64,000 bases of DNA from Anaerolineae bacterium. GTDB taxonomy: Bacteria > Chloroflexota > Anaerolineae > Aggregatilineales > JAFGMM01. Of this stretch, positions 54,298-62,916 are shown one piece after another. The position numbers and the translations under genes are program-made. The first letter of the stretch is position 1; every line of letters starts with the position of its first letter. Where the stretch lies: contig JAOSJO010000001.1 in assembly GCA_027494055.1 (NCBI GenBank), forward strand, positions 124,001-188,000, read 5' to 3'. The notes under the pieces are model-generated. The model saw only the letters and a program-made list of their open reading frames with translations. It searched no databases and was not told the origin of the DNA.

Positions 54298-54825
54298 CTA
54301 ATCGCGCAAGGAAATCAGGTCCACAGAATCGGGGCCGTCGTCGCCCAGCCGGGCGAAATGCTCCTTCAGCGCCCGATTCACGTGCGGCGGCACCATCGAT
54401 GACACGTTGCCGCCCAGCGAGGCGACCTCCCGCACGGTGCTGGAGCTGATGTGAATGTGCTTCTCATCGGTGATGAGATTCACCACCTCAATGTCGGGCG
54501 CAAGCCGCCGGTTGGTGATCGCCATACGGAACTCAAGCTCGAAGTCCGAGAAGACGCGCAGCCCCCGGATAATGGCAAACGCCCCGACTTGCTTTACATA
54601 GTCTACAAGCAACCCGCCAAACTGCGCAACTTTGATGCGGGGGTGGTCGGCGACCGCTTCTTCCAGCAACGCGACGCGCTTTTCGACGCTGAAGAGGATG
54701 TTTTTCTGTGACCGCTCATAGACGGCGACGATCACCTCGTCGAATAGCCTGGTGGCGCGGATCGCGATGTCAATGTGGCCGTAGTGTACGGGGTCGAATG
54801 TGCCGGGGTAAACGCCTTTGCGCAC
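54298..54825 (-). CDS. coaD: Phosphopantetheine adenylyltransferase
   Basis: 175 residues. The nucleotidyltransferase signature GTFDPVHYGHIDI (T/HxGH type), AVYERSQKNILFSVEKRVALL, IRGLRVFSDFELEFRMAITN and the ISSSTVRE block near the C-terminus identify CoaD. It catalyses the penultimate step of coenzyme A synthesis. The GTG at 54825 is chosen because AAGGAG precedes it; the frame is open to 54873. It lies 144 bp after the recG stop, with no rsmD gene between them. Confidence 0.94.
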   Translation of the reverse strand: MRKGVYPGTFDPVHYGHIDIAIRATRLFDEVIVAVYERSQKNILFSVEKRVALLEEAVADHPRIKVAQFGGLLVDYVKQVGAFAIIRGLRVFSDFELEFRMAITNRRLAPDIEVVNLITDEKHIHISSSTVREVASLGGNVSSMVPPHVNRALKEHFARLGDDGPDSVDLISLRD

Positions 54826-54969
54826 AGGTTGCTCCTTGATTGCTTTCACGCGCCCGCAACGACGGGCGATCAAAACGCACAGCCCACCCCGCTGATCGCG
54901 CCGCCGGGCAGGCCGGGCCAGCGGCTGGCGCTGCGGCGGGGTGGTCGGGTGAACGTCGCCGGCGGACGG

Positions 54970-57565
54970 TCAACTGATGTCGGCGCCGGCGGTGGCGTCC
55001 TGCAACTGGCGGATGCGGTACGCCAGCAGCGCGTGTTCCGCCCGCGCGAGGTCCGGGTCCTCGGCATAGAGGGTGCGCGCCTCGCGCTGCGTCACTTCGA
55101 CGAGGCGCGGGTTCATCACCTCGGTGAGGTGCAGCATCCCGACGCCCGCCTGCCGCGTGCCCATCAGGTCGCCGGGGCCGCGCATCTGCCAGTCGATCTC
55201 CGCCAGCTTGAAGCCGTCGGTGGTCTGCTCCACCGCCTCCAGCCGCGCGACGCCCTCCTCCGTCAGCTCCTCGCCGGCCACGAGCAGGCAGTACGAGGCG
55301 TGCTCGCCGCGCCCCACGCGCCCGCGGAACTGGTGAAGCTGCGCCAGGCCGAAGCGCTCCGCGCCCTCGATCATCATCACCGAGGCGTTCGGCACGTCGA
55401 TGCCCACCTCGACCACCGACGTGGCGACCAGGATGTCCAGATCGCCACGGGCGAAATCGGCCATGACCGCGTCCTTTTCGTCGGGGCGGAGGCGTCCGTG
55501 CAGCAGCCCGATCCTGTGCTGCGGGAACACCTCGCTCTGCAGGAACGCCGCCTGCTTCACCGCCGACATCTCGCCCTGCTCGTCCTCGCCCTCGACGAGC
55601 GGGTAGATGATGAACGCCTGCCGGCCCTTCTCGACCTCGTGACCGGATGAAGGCGTAGGCGCGCTCGCGCTCTTTCGGCAGGATGACGCGGGTATCGACC
55701 GGCGTGCGGCCCGGCGGCATCTCGTCGATGATGCTCAGGTCGAGGTCGGCGTACAGCGTGAGCGCCAGCGTGCGCGGGATGGGCGTCGCGGTCATCACCA
55801 GCAGGTGCGGGTTGGTCCCCTTGCCGCGCAGCGCGCCGCGCTGCTCGACGCCGAAGCGGTGCTGCTCGTCGATGACGGCCAGGCCCAGGTTGGCGAAGTT
55901 CACCCCGCCCTGAATGAGCGCGTGCGTGCCGATGACCAGGTTGATGCTGCCGTCGGCAAGGCCGGCGTAGGTCTCCGCGCGCTCGGCGTCGGGCGTCGCG
56001 CCCGTGAGCAGGCGCGCGTTCATCCGCTCCGCGACCGGGCTTTCGGCCAGGAGGCGGCGGACACTGGCGAAGTGCTGCTCCGCGAGGATGCTCGTGGGCG
56101 CCATCAGCGCGGCCTGCGCGCCGTTGGCGATGGCGATGCACAGCGCAATGGCCGCCACGACCGTCTTGCCGGAGCCGACATCGCCCTGCAGCAGGCGGTT
56201 CATCGGCGTTTCGGCGGCCATGTCGGCGCGGATGTCGTCGAGCGCGCGCTGCTGCGCGCCGGTCAGCGCGTAAGGCAGGGCGTCGCGGAACGCCTGCAGC
56301 CATTCGTCGCCCACGCGGAGCGGCACGCCGGGCACCGACTGCCACTCGCGCCGGTGGGCCAGCACGCCCAACTGCAAGAGCAGCAACTCGTCGAAGACGA
56401 TGCGCGTTCGCGCCTGGTCGAGCGCGTCCCACGAGTCGGGGAAATGGACCTGTTGGAGCGCCCAGCCCAGGTCGCCCAGGTTGGCGCGTTCCAGCGTGGG
56501 GAGCGGTATGTAGTCCGGGATGCGGCTCGCCCAATAATCGACCGTCTGCCGCATGAGGCGGCGCATGGTGCGCGCGGTGAGACCCTTGGTGAGCGGGTAG
56601 ACCGGCACAATCGTCCCGCTGAAGAGCAGGTCGCGCTCCAGCAGTTCCCAGTCCGGGTTCGTCATCACCCGCTTGCCCAAGTAAAGGTCCACCTTGCCAC
56701 GCAGCGCCAGTTGCGTGCCCGGCTTGAACCGGTTCCGCAGCCAGGGCTGGTTGAACCAGGACACCGTGAGCGTCCCCGCCCCGTCGCCGAACTCGACCTC
56801 GAACAGCTTGCGCCCGCCGCTGATGTTGCGCAGGTCGGCCTTCACCACGGTGCCGATGACGGTCACGGTTTCGCCGGGCAGCAGGTGGTTGATCGGCTTC
56901 AGGCGCGTGTAGTCGTCGTAGCGGTGCGGGAAGGTGAAGAGCATGTCGCCGATTGTGCGGATGCCCAGCTTTTCGAGCTTCTCGGCCATGCTCGCGCCCA
57001 CGCGGTTCAGCACCGTGACGGGGGCATCCAGGCCGCGCAGGGTTTCGCGCGCCGCCTCCAGGTCGAGCGGCGGGCGCGCCTTGCGGTGTACGGCGCGCAC
57101 CGCCGGGGCCGCCGGGCGCTGCGGTTCGGGCCTGGCCGGCGGCGGTGGGGCTTTCGCCTCCGGCTCCGGGCCGGCCTCTGCCGCCGGGGCTGCCGGTTCC
57201 GGCGGCAGCGCGGGTTCTGGTTCCGGCGACGGGGCCTCGCGCGGGGGCGGGGCGCTGCGCTGCGCCGCCGCCTCATGGAGGTGCGCGAGGTCCTGGCGCG
57301 GCGGCACCCGGTTGACGACGCGGTCGAGCATGAACCTGACTGCGCTCCGCCGCGCGCCCCGGTCCTCAAGCGCCTCGTACTCGACGACGAGCGCGGCCAG
57401 CTCGTCCACGAGCGCGTGATGCTCCGGCCTCTTGGCCTGGGCGTGCGCCTCGGACGTCCACTTGGCGACGAAGTTCCCCAGGCCGCCGATCACTGCCGTG
57501 TTCTTGTTCCCCTGCTCCTGTTCAAGCTTGAGGATCTTGACCAGTTTCTCTAGCGCTGATGCCAT
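54970..57565 (-). CDS. recG: ATP-dependent DNA helicase RecG with long N-terminal extension; one frameshift in the read
   Basis: Joined, about 865 residues, against 680-700 in most bacteria. About 190 extra N-terminal residues contain a helical part followed by a Pro/Glu/Ala-rich linker. The wedge (OB-like) domain begins near LRGLDAPVTVLNRVGASMAEKLE. The helicase core has GDVGSGKTVVAA (Walker A), LIGTHALIQ and IDEQHRFG (DExH), VMTATPIPRTLAL, and in the second half GLLHGRLRPDEKD, ATSVVEVGIDVPNA and QFRGRVGRGEH. It unwinds stalled replication forks and Holliday junctions. The frame breaks near 55641, where one extra base splits FIRHEVEKGRQAF. Confidence 0.94.
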
Positions 57566-57649
57566 GGCGTCGCTTTCATGCCCATCTGCTTACCGGGACC
57601 CATCTTCCACCAGGATACGCGCCCAGCATGGGGCAGCCCGGAATCGCTG

Positions 57650-58575
57650 CTACACATCTTCGAAATCGCCCAGGTCGTCAAAGTCCTCGTCGTCCTCGTC
57701 GCCAGAGCGACCCAGGTCAAGGACTTCTTCGCCTTCGAACACGACCACGCCCATCGCATCCGGGCCAATGTAGGTGGCGAGCGACGGCCCGTACATCATC
57801 ACCGGGAACTCGCGCCCTGGGAACTCAAGCGCCAGCCGGTCCTGGAACATGCGCGTCTGCTCGGTGGGGTAGGGCGTGTTCTGCAGGATCATCATCTGTT
57901 CCAGGCTGGCGAACTCGGTGACATACTCCACCAGCCGGTCGATGGCCTGCGTGCGCGTGCGCGCTTTCTCCATCGGGACCAGCACCCCATCCTCGATGGT
58001 GATGAAGGGCTTGATGCCCAGCATTGTGCCGAGGATGCTCTGAGCGTCGCCAAGTAGCTTGTTGTGCTGGATGTAGTCCAGGGTCTCGACGTAGAACACC
58101 GAGTAGATGCGCGGGATGACGCCGCGCACGGTGCGCACGACCGCATCCAGCGACACGTCCTGCGCAGCGGCGCGCGCCGCTGCCTCGACGATGACCGCCA
58201 GCCCCGCCGAGGTCGTCAGCGAGTCGATCACGATGATGTCGCAGCGCCCCAGGAAGTTCCGCGACGCGGCGCTGGCGTTCTGCCACGTCGGGCCGAGCTG
58301 CCGCGACCGGTGGATCGAGATGATCTGGTCCGTCTCGCGGTGCAGTTGCTCGTAAGCCATGGCGAAATCGGCGACCGAGGCGGTGACGACCTTCGGCAGC
58401 GGGCCGCCGTGGCTCACCCGGTGGAAAAGTCCTCCGCGTCGAGGTCCACGCCTTCCAGGAAGTGCTGGTTGCCAAAGTGAATCTGCAACGGCACGACCGT
58501 GATCCCATACCGGTCGATGACGCCGGGGTCGAGGAAGTGGGCGGAGCTATCAGTGACGACTCGGACCTTACCCAA
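57650..58575 (-). CDS. DegV-family fatty-acid-binding protein (FakB-type); one frameshift in the read
   Basis: Joined, about 308 residues. VRVVTDSSAHFLDPGVIDRYGITVVPLQIHF is the usual DegV opening (VTDSS), and ISIHRSRQLGPTWQNASAAS holds the I.iSs-type ligand-head block. FVETLDYIQ-like text (YVETLDYIQHNKLLG) and IKPFITIEDGVL follow. The last 20 residues are Asp/Glu-rich (DEDDEDFDDLGDFEDV). DegV/FakB presents fatty acids to the kinase FakA, encoded next door (58679-60356). Start TTG at 58575 with AGGAG upstream. The frame breaks near 58425. Confidence 0.87.
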
Positions 58576-58678
58576 CCGGACTTCTCCTGGTGCGTCGCAG
58601 AACAACGCGCGTCCAAACACGGGCACGGAAGCGCCGCTCCCTGCCGGAACCGGCTGCGGGAATTGTACAAACGGCCAG

Positions 58679-60356
58679 CTACTCGGCGCTGAGGATGTAG
58701 TGGTAATGAGGCTGTCCTCCGTGGACAACTTCGACTTCCTGCTCGGTGAACTGCGCGCGCACGTGGTCGGCCAGCGCCTCCGGCCTGCTCGGCGGCGACG
58801 CCGTTGCCATAGTATAGCGTGATGAGTTCGCGCTCGCCCACCTGCATCTGTTTGAGCAGTTGCATCACCACGGTATTCAGGTCGTCGCCCGCCTGGACGA
58901 GGTCGCCGTCCACGAGGCCGATGATCTGCCCCTCCTTGGCGACCACGCCGTCGATCTCGACGCTGCGCGTGGCCGTGGTCACTTCGGCGGTGGACACATC
59001 GTACTTGGCGGCGTCCATGGCGTCGAAGACGGCGTCGAGGTCGCCCTGGGGGTTCAGGGCCATCAGGGCGTTGATCCCCTGCGGCACGGTGACCGTCGGC
59101 ACGACCCGGACATCGATGTCCTGGCCGCGCGCCATCTCCGCCGCCTGCCGCGCGGCGAGCAGGACGTTCTTGTTGTTGGGCAGGATGATGACGCGCCGGG
59201 TGGGCAGGCTGTGGATCGCGCCGAGAAGCTCCTCGGTGCTGGGGTTCATGGTCTGGCCGCCCTTGACGACGTGGGCCACCCCCAGGCTCTTGAACACCTG
59301 GGTCAGCCCGTCGCCAGAGACGACGGCCACCACGCCGATGTCACCCGGCCCGATCTCGACGCTGGCGGTGGTGAGCACGGCCTGCTGCGTGCGCGAGAAC
59401 TCCTCGTACTGCTCGCGCATGTTCTCGACCACCACGTCGGTGATGCGCCCCATGCTCGCGCCGTAGCTGAGCGGAAGGCCGGGGTCGAGCACGTGGACGT
59501 GCACCTTGATCGCGCTGGCGTCGCCCACCACGAGCGTCGAGTCGCCCATCGCGTCGATGGCGTCGCGGATCACGTTCACGTCCAGGTCCGCGCCCTTGAG
59601 GATGAACTGCACGTCATAGGGGTAGTGCAGCCCCGTCTCCGGCACAACGACGCCGGCGGATTCGGCGCGCGCGACGACCTCGGTGGATGGCTCGAAGGTC
59701 TGCCCGTGTGCGTGAAGCAGCATCCCCTCCAGCAGGTAGGTGAGGCCCATCCCGCCGGCGTCAACCACGCCGGCCTTCTTGAGCACCGGGAGCTGTTCCG
59801 GGGTGCGCTCCACCGCTGCGTATGCGCGCTTGACCAGCCGCTCCAGCAGGTCAGAGAGGTCGCTCTCGCCCGCTTCGACGGCGGCCTCGGCCTCCTCCGC
59901 AATCTCGCGCGAGACGGTAAGGATGGTGCCTTCTACGGGGCGGATGACGCCCTTATAGGCCGTGTCGCAGGCCTCGCGCAGCGCCTCGGCGCAGAGGCGG
60001 CAGTCGAAGTGGGTCGCCTCGTCGATCAAGCGCGCAAAGCCGCGCCACAACTGCGAGAGGATCACGCCGGAGTTGCCGCGCGCACCCATCAACGCCCCGT
60101 GCGCGACGCCGCGCGCGATCTCGCCCACGTTCTCCGAGTCGTTCCCGGCGATCTCGTTGTAGGCGCTGCGCATGGTCAACAGCATGTTGGTGCCGGTGTC
60201 GCCATCCGGCACGGGGAAGACGTTGAGGGCATCGACCTTCTGGTAGTTGTGCTCCAGCCAGGCGAGCGCAGCGGCGGTCAGGCGCTTCAGGCGCTGGCCG
60301 TCGCAGCCCTGTTGCCCCCCTTCGACGTTGGATTCGGGTGAGCGCGTCTCTTCCAT
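58679..60356 (-). CDS. fakA: Fatty acid kinase catalytic subunit (FakA, DAK2 domain); one frameshift in the read
   Basis: Joined, about 559 residues. The N-terminal DhaL/DAK2 domain has NVFPVPDGDTGTNMLLTM (metal-ATP Asp residues), GALMGARGNSGVILSQL and KKAGVVDAGGMGLTYLLEG. The middle and C-terminal domains have HVHVLDPGLPLSYG and ILPNNKNVLLAA. It phosphorylates fatty acids bound to FakB, allowing exogenous fatty acids into phospholipid synthesis. The frame breaks near 58782, where removing one G reads EALADHVRAQFTEQEVEVVH to the stop at 58679. It lies between the asp23-like gene and the DegV gene. Confidence 0.9.
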
Positions 60357-60362
60357 AAGCGG

Positions 60363-60725
60363 CTAGGCGTCGATATCCGACACCCGCAACCCCTGCACGT
60401 GGACGTTCACCTGTTCGACCGGGATGTTAACGATCTTCTCCACGTCGTAGCGCACGGCGTCGATCAGGCTCTGGGCCACGGTGCTGATGCGGGTTCCGTA
60501 CTCGATAATAATGTACATGTCGATGACAAGCTTCTCGTCCCGGAACGTGATCTGCACGCCACGGGTCGGGTCGCGGGTGAGGCTGGCGGCAATGTCAGAC
60601 GCCAGGCTGGGTGATGACATCCCCACCACGCCGTAGCTGCGCAGCGCGGCCTGGCCGGCAACGCGCGCAATGGCCGTCGCTGCCACCTCGACCTTTCCAT
60701 GCACGGTGTCGCTCTGGACAATCAT
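60363..60725 (-). CDS. Asp23/Gls24-family protein (YloU-like)
   Basis: 120 residues. The family pattern is clear: [29 protein letters not shown], then a two-stranded part [21 protein letters not shown] and a final [21 protein letters not shown]. In Firmicutes the homologue sits directly before fakA, as here (6 bp gap), next to rpmB. It is thought to help couple envelope or fatty-acid kinase functions. Start ATG at 60725 has GGCGAGAA upstream. Confidence 0.9.
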   Translation of the reverse strand: MIVQSDTVHGKVEVAATAIARVAGQAALRSYGVVGMSSPSLASDIAASLTRDPTRGVQITFRDEKLVIDMYIIIEYGTRISTVAQSLIDAVRYDVEKIVNIPVEQVNVHVQGLRVSDIDA

Positions 60726-60743
60726 TTCTCGCCTTGCTTGCCC

Positions 60744-60772
60744 TTGCAAGAATGCGCGCAGTGTGTTAGCAT
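60744..60772 (+). promoter_or_regulatory. Putative rpmB promoter
   Basis: TTGCAA (60744-60749) and TAGCAT (60767-60772) are 17 bp apart. The rpmB start is 44 bp downstream. It points away from the asp23-like gene. Confidence 0.5.
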
Positions 60773-60815
60773 TGCGCCCGGCTTGTCATTTACGACGGAA
60801 ACGAGGCGCGATCCA

Positions 60816-61004
60816 ATGGCAAAGTGTGAGATTTGTGGTAAGACGCCCATGTTCGGGCACAACGTCAGCCATTCGAAGCGGCGGACCAACCGGCAGTTCC
60901 GGCCCAATCTTCAGCGCGTCCAGGTCTTCGAGAAGGGCCGGCTGGTCACCAAGACCGCCTGCACCCGGTGCATCAAGACACTCAGTAAGAACTCGAAGCT
61001 CTAA
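60816..61004 (+). CDS. rpmB: 50S ribosomal protein L28 (bL28)
   Basis: 62 residues. [20 protein letters not shown] and [16 protein letters not shown] match bL28. Two CXXC pairs (CEIC and CTRC) would bind zinc, so it is the zinc-containing (C+) form. It is monocistronic with a strong terminator and is divergent from asp23-like/fakA, an arrangement seen in Firmicutes and Chloroflexota. Confidence 0.97.
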   Translation: MAKCEICGKTPMFGHNVSHSKRRTNRQFRPNLQRVQVFEKGRLVTKTACTRCIKTLSKNSKL

Positions 61005-61027
61005 GCTGCACGCACCCTCGCCACAGT

Positions 61028-61057
61028 AAAGCCAGCATTGCGTCGCTGGCTTTTTTT
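61028..61057 (+). terminator. Intrinsic terminator of rpmB
   Basis: AAAGCCAGC pairs with GCTGGCTTT around an 8-base loop and is followed by a run of T (TTTTTTT). It is a classic Rho-independent terminator 24 bp past the stop. Confidence 0.9.
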
Positions 61058-61137
61058 CTGCGCCTGCACCATGTCAGGGCGCTAGCATACCGAAATAGTC
61101 ATGAAAGTGCAATAGATTGGCCCGCGCGGCGGCGCGG

Positions 61138-62013
61138 TCAGCCCACGTAGCGGCGCGCGATGCTGTCGGCGCGGGCGGCGTACCCGCCGCCGAACAGGTT
61201 CATGTGGTTGAGCACGTGGTAGAGCTGGTAGAGTTCGCGGCGCTGGTCGTAGCCGGGGTCGAGCGGGTAGGCCTCGTTGTATGCGGCGTAGAAGCGCGGC
61301 GGGAAGCCGCCGAACAACTCCGTCATGGCAAGGTCGGCCTCGCGGTGGCCGTAGTACACCGCCGGGTCGATGATGACCGGCTCGGCCTCCGGCCCGACCA
61401 TGTAGTTGCCGCCCCACAGGTCGCCGTGCAACAGCGAGGGCGTCATCGTCGCGTCGTCGAGAAACACGTCGAGCCAGTCTTGCAGCCGCGTGAGCAGGTC
61501 CTCGCGCTCGCGCGGGAGGCGTCCGCGCTTGCGGGCGAACTGCATCTGCGCCCCGATGCGCCGCTCGCGGTAGAACGTCGTCCAGCTTGGCGAGGGCGTG
61601 TTGATCTGCGGGATCGCGCCGATGTAGTTGTCGCGGTCCAGGCCGTGCTCCGGCGCGGTGACGCGGTGCAGCGCGGCGAACGCCCGCCCGAAGTCCTCCG
61701 CAAAGGCGTTCCGGTCGATGCCGCCCTGCGCTTCCTCGATCCACTCCAGCGCGAGGTAGGCCGGCGTGGCGCCCACCGCGAGCGCCTCCGGCACGCGGAT
61801 CGCGTCTGCTTTGGCGAGTTCGCGCAGGCCGTGCGCCTCCGCCGTGAAGAAGTCTGGCGGCGCGCTTCGGTTCCACTTGAGCAACACGGTCGCCCCGTCG
61901 CGGAGCGTCACGCGCGCCGCCTGGTTGATGTCGCCGCCGTGGACCGTGCGCGCGTCCCTGACCGCCACGCCCAGCGCGGCCTCAAGCGCGTCCTGAACGT
62001 CGCGCGGGATCAT
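61138..62013 (-). CDS. Fructosamine-3-kinase-family protein
   Basis: 291 residues with a small-molecule kinase (APH-like) fold. VLLKWN contains the ATP lysine, LLHGDLWGGNYMVG is the catalytic loop (HGDLW.GN), and IIDPAVYYGHREADLAM is the metal-binding block (D-P-A-x-Y-G-H-R-E) of the fructosamine kinase family. It probably phosphorylates glycated amines so that they fall off proteins. The ATG overlaps the stop of the phosphatase gene (ATGA at 62010-62013). Phosphatase and kinase of this type are often adjacent. Confidence 0.93.
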   Translation of the reverse strand: MIPRDVQDALEAALGVAVRDARTVHGGDINQAARVTLRDGATVLLKWNRSAPPDFFTAEAHGLRELAKADAIRVPEALAVGATPAYLALEWIEEAQGGIDRNAFAEDFGRAFAALHRVTAPEHGLDRDNYIGAIPQINTPSPSWTTFYRERRIGAQMQFARKRGRLPREREDLLTRLQDWLDVFLDDATMTPSLLHGDLWGGNYMVGPEAEPVIIDPAVYYGHREADLAMTELFGGFPPRFYAAYNEAYPLDPGYDQRRELYQLYHVLNHMNLFGGGYAARADSIARRYVG

Positions 62014-62492
62014 AGGCCGTGCCGCGCGCGGATGTGGTCCAGCAGCCCTTCGGCGGCGGCGCGGACCAGTCGGTACACTTCTTCGAAGCGCCCGCTGTAG
62101 TACGGGTCGGGCACCTCGCGCTCGTTGACGCCCTCCGCGTAGTCCAGGAACAGGCGGATCTCGGCCGGCGTGGCGCCGTTGGCGCGCGCGCGCAGGTCCG
62201 CGAGGTTGTTCCGGTCCATCGCCAGGATGTAGTCGAAGGCCCCAAGGTCGGCGTCAGTGAGCTGCCGCGCGCGCCCGTCGTAGTCGATATCGTGCTGCTT
62301 GAGGATGTCGCGCGTGCCGGGGTGCGCCCGCTCGCCGATGTGCCAGTCGCCCGTGCCCGCCGAGTCGACCACGATACGGTCGCCAAGGCCGGCCTCCTTG
62401 ACGAGGTGGCTGAAGACGCCCTCCGCCATCGGAGAGCGGCAGATGTTGCCCAGGCAGACGAACAACACCCGCACTCTGTCATTCTGCTGCAT
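62010..62492 (-). CDS. Low-molecular-weight protein-tyrosine phosphatase
   Basis: 160 residues. The P-loop VLFVCLGNICRSPMAEG contains the C-X5-R catalytic motif, and VPDPYYSGRFEEVY supplies the general-acid Asp of the DPYY loop. Length and both motifs fit class LMW-PTP. I chose the ATG at 62492 because GGAG lies 6 bp upstream; an in-frame ATG at 62504 is also possible. In many genomes this gene neighbours a fructosamine-3-kinase-like gene, as here, and may remove phosphate from sugar amines or tyrosine. Confidence 0.94.
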   Translation of the reverse strand: MQQNDRVRVLFVCLGNICRSPMAEGVFSHLVKEAGLGDRIVVDSAGTGDWHIGERAHPGTRDILKQHDIDYDGRARQLTDADLGAFDYILAMDRNNLADLRARANGATPAEIRLFLDYAEGVNEREVPDPYYSGRFEEVYRLVRAAAEGLLDHIRARHGL

Positions 62493-62916
62493 TGCTTGCT
62501 CCATCAGCTAACGTTTTTCCAGATCGTACCCGCCTAAGAGTGTACCGTTTATGCACACGTTGTGCGACCCGCGCCGGCCTGGTCCGTCCCGCGCCAGGGT
62601 GAGGGAGGCTCAGGTGCGCGCCGCGATCTTCATTTTTCTAAGCAATTCTATATTTTGCTTTATATGTTTCTGCCATAAAATTGTGCGATAATGATGCTTA
62701 CATATCGGTATTGTAGCTTGTCATATAAAAATTAAGTCCTAAGGCGGTCCACAAGGCCGCAATGCCCACGCGGGCGCTTGCCTCTGACGTTTCTCGGAGT
62801 GAAAGGAGGGGGGATATCCGGGAGATGTGACGCGCACCCCACCACACACGAACTTCAGTCCCGTATACCAGCAAATCACTTGCACCTGTAATCCGTAGCG
62901 AAGGAGAAGGTCAGGC
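62493..62916. other. Intergenic region upstream of the subtilase gene
   Basis: No gene is seen. The part 62632-62740 is AT-rich (for example TATATTTTGCTTTATATG), compared with its surroundings, and probably contains the promoter of the subtilase gene on the plus strand. GATAAT lies near 62681, without a clear -35. The SD AAGGAG ends the region. Confidence 0.5.

Noticed and set aside
55805..57553. Long plus-strand open frame opposite recG
   Set aside because: Antisense to the RecG core, with Val/Arg/His-rich shadow composition.
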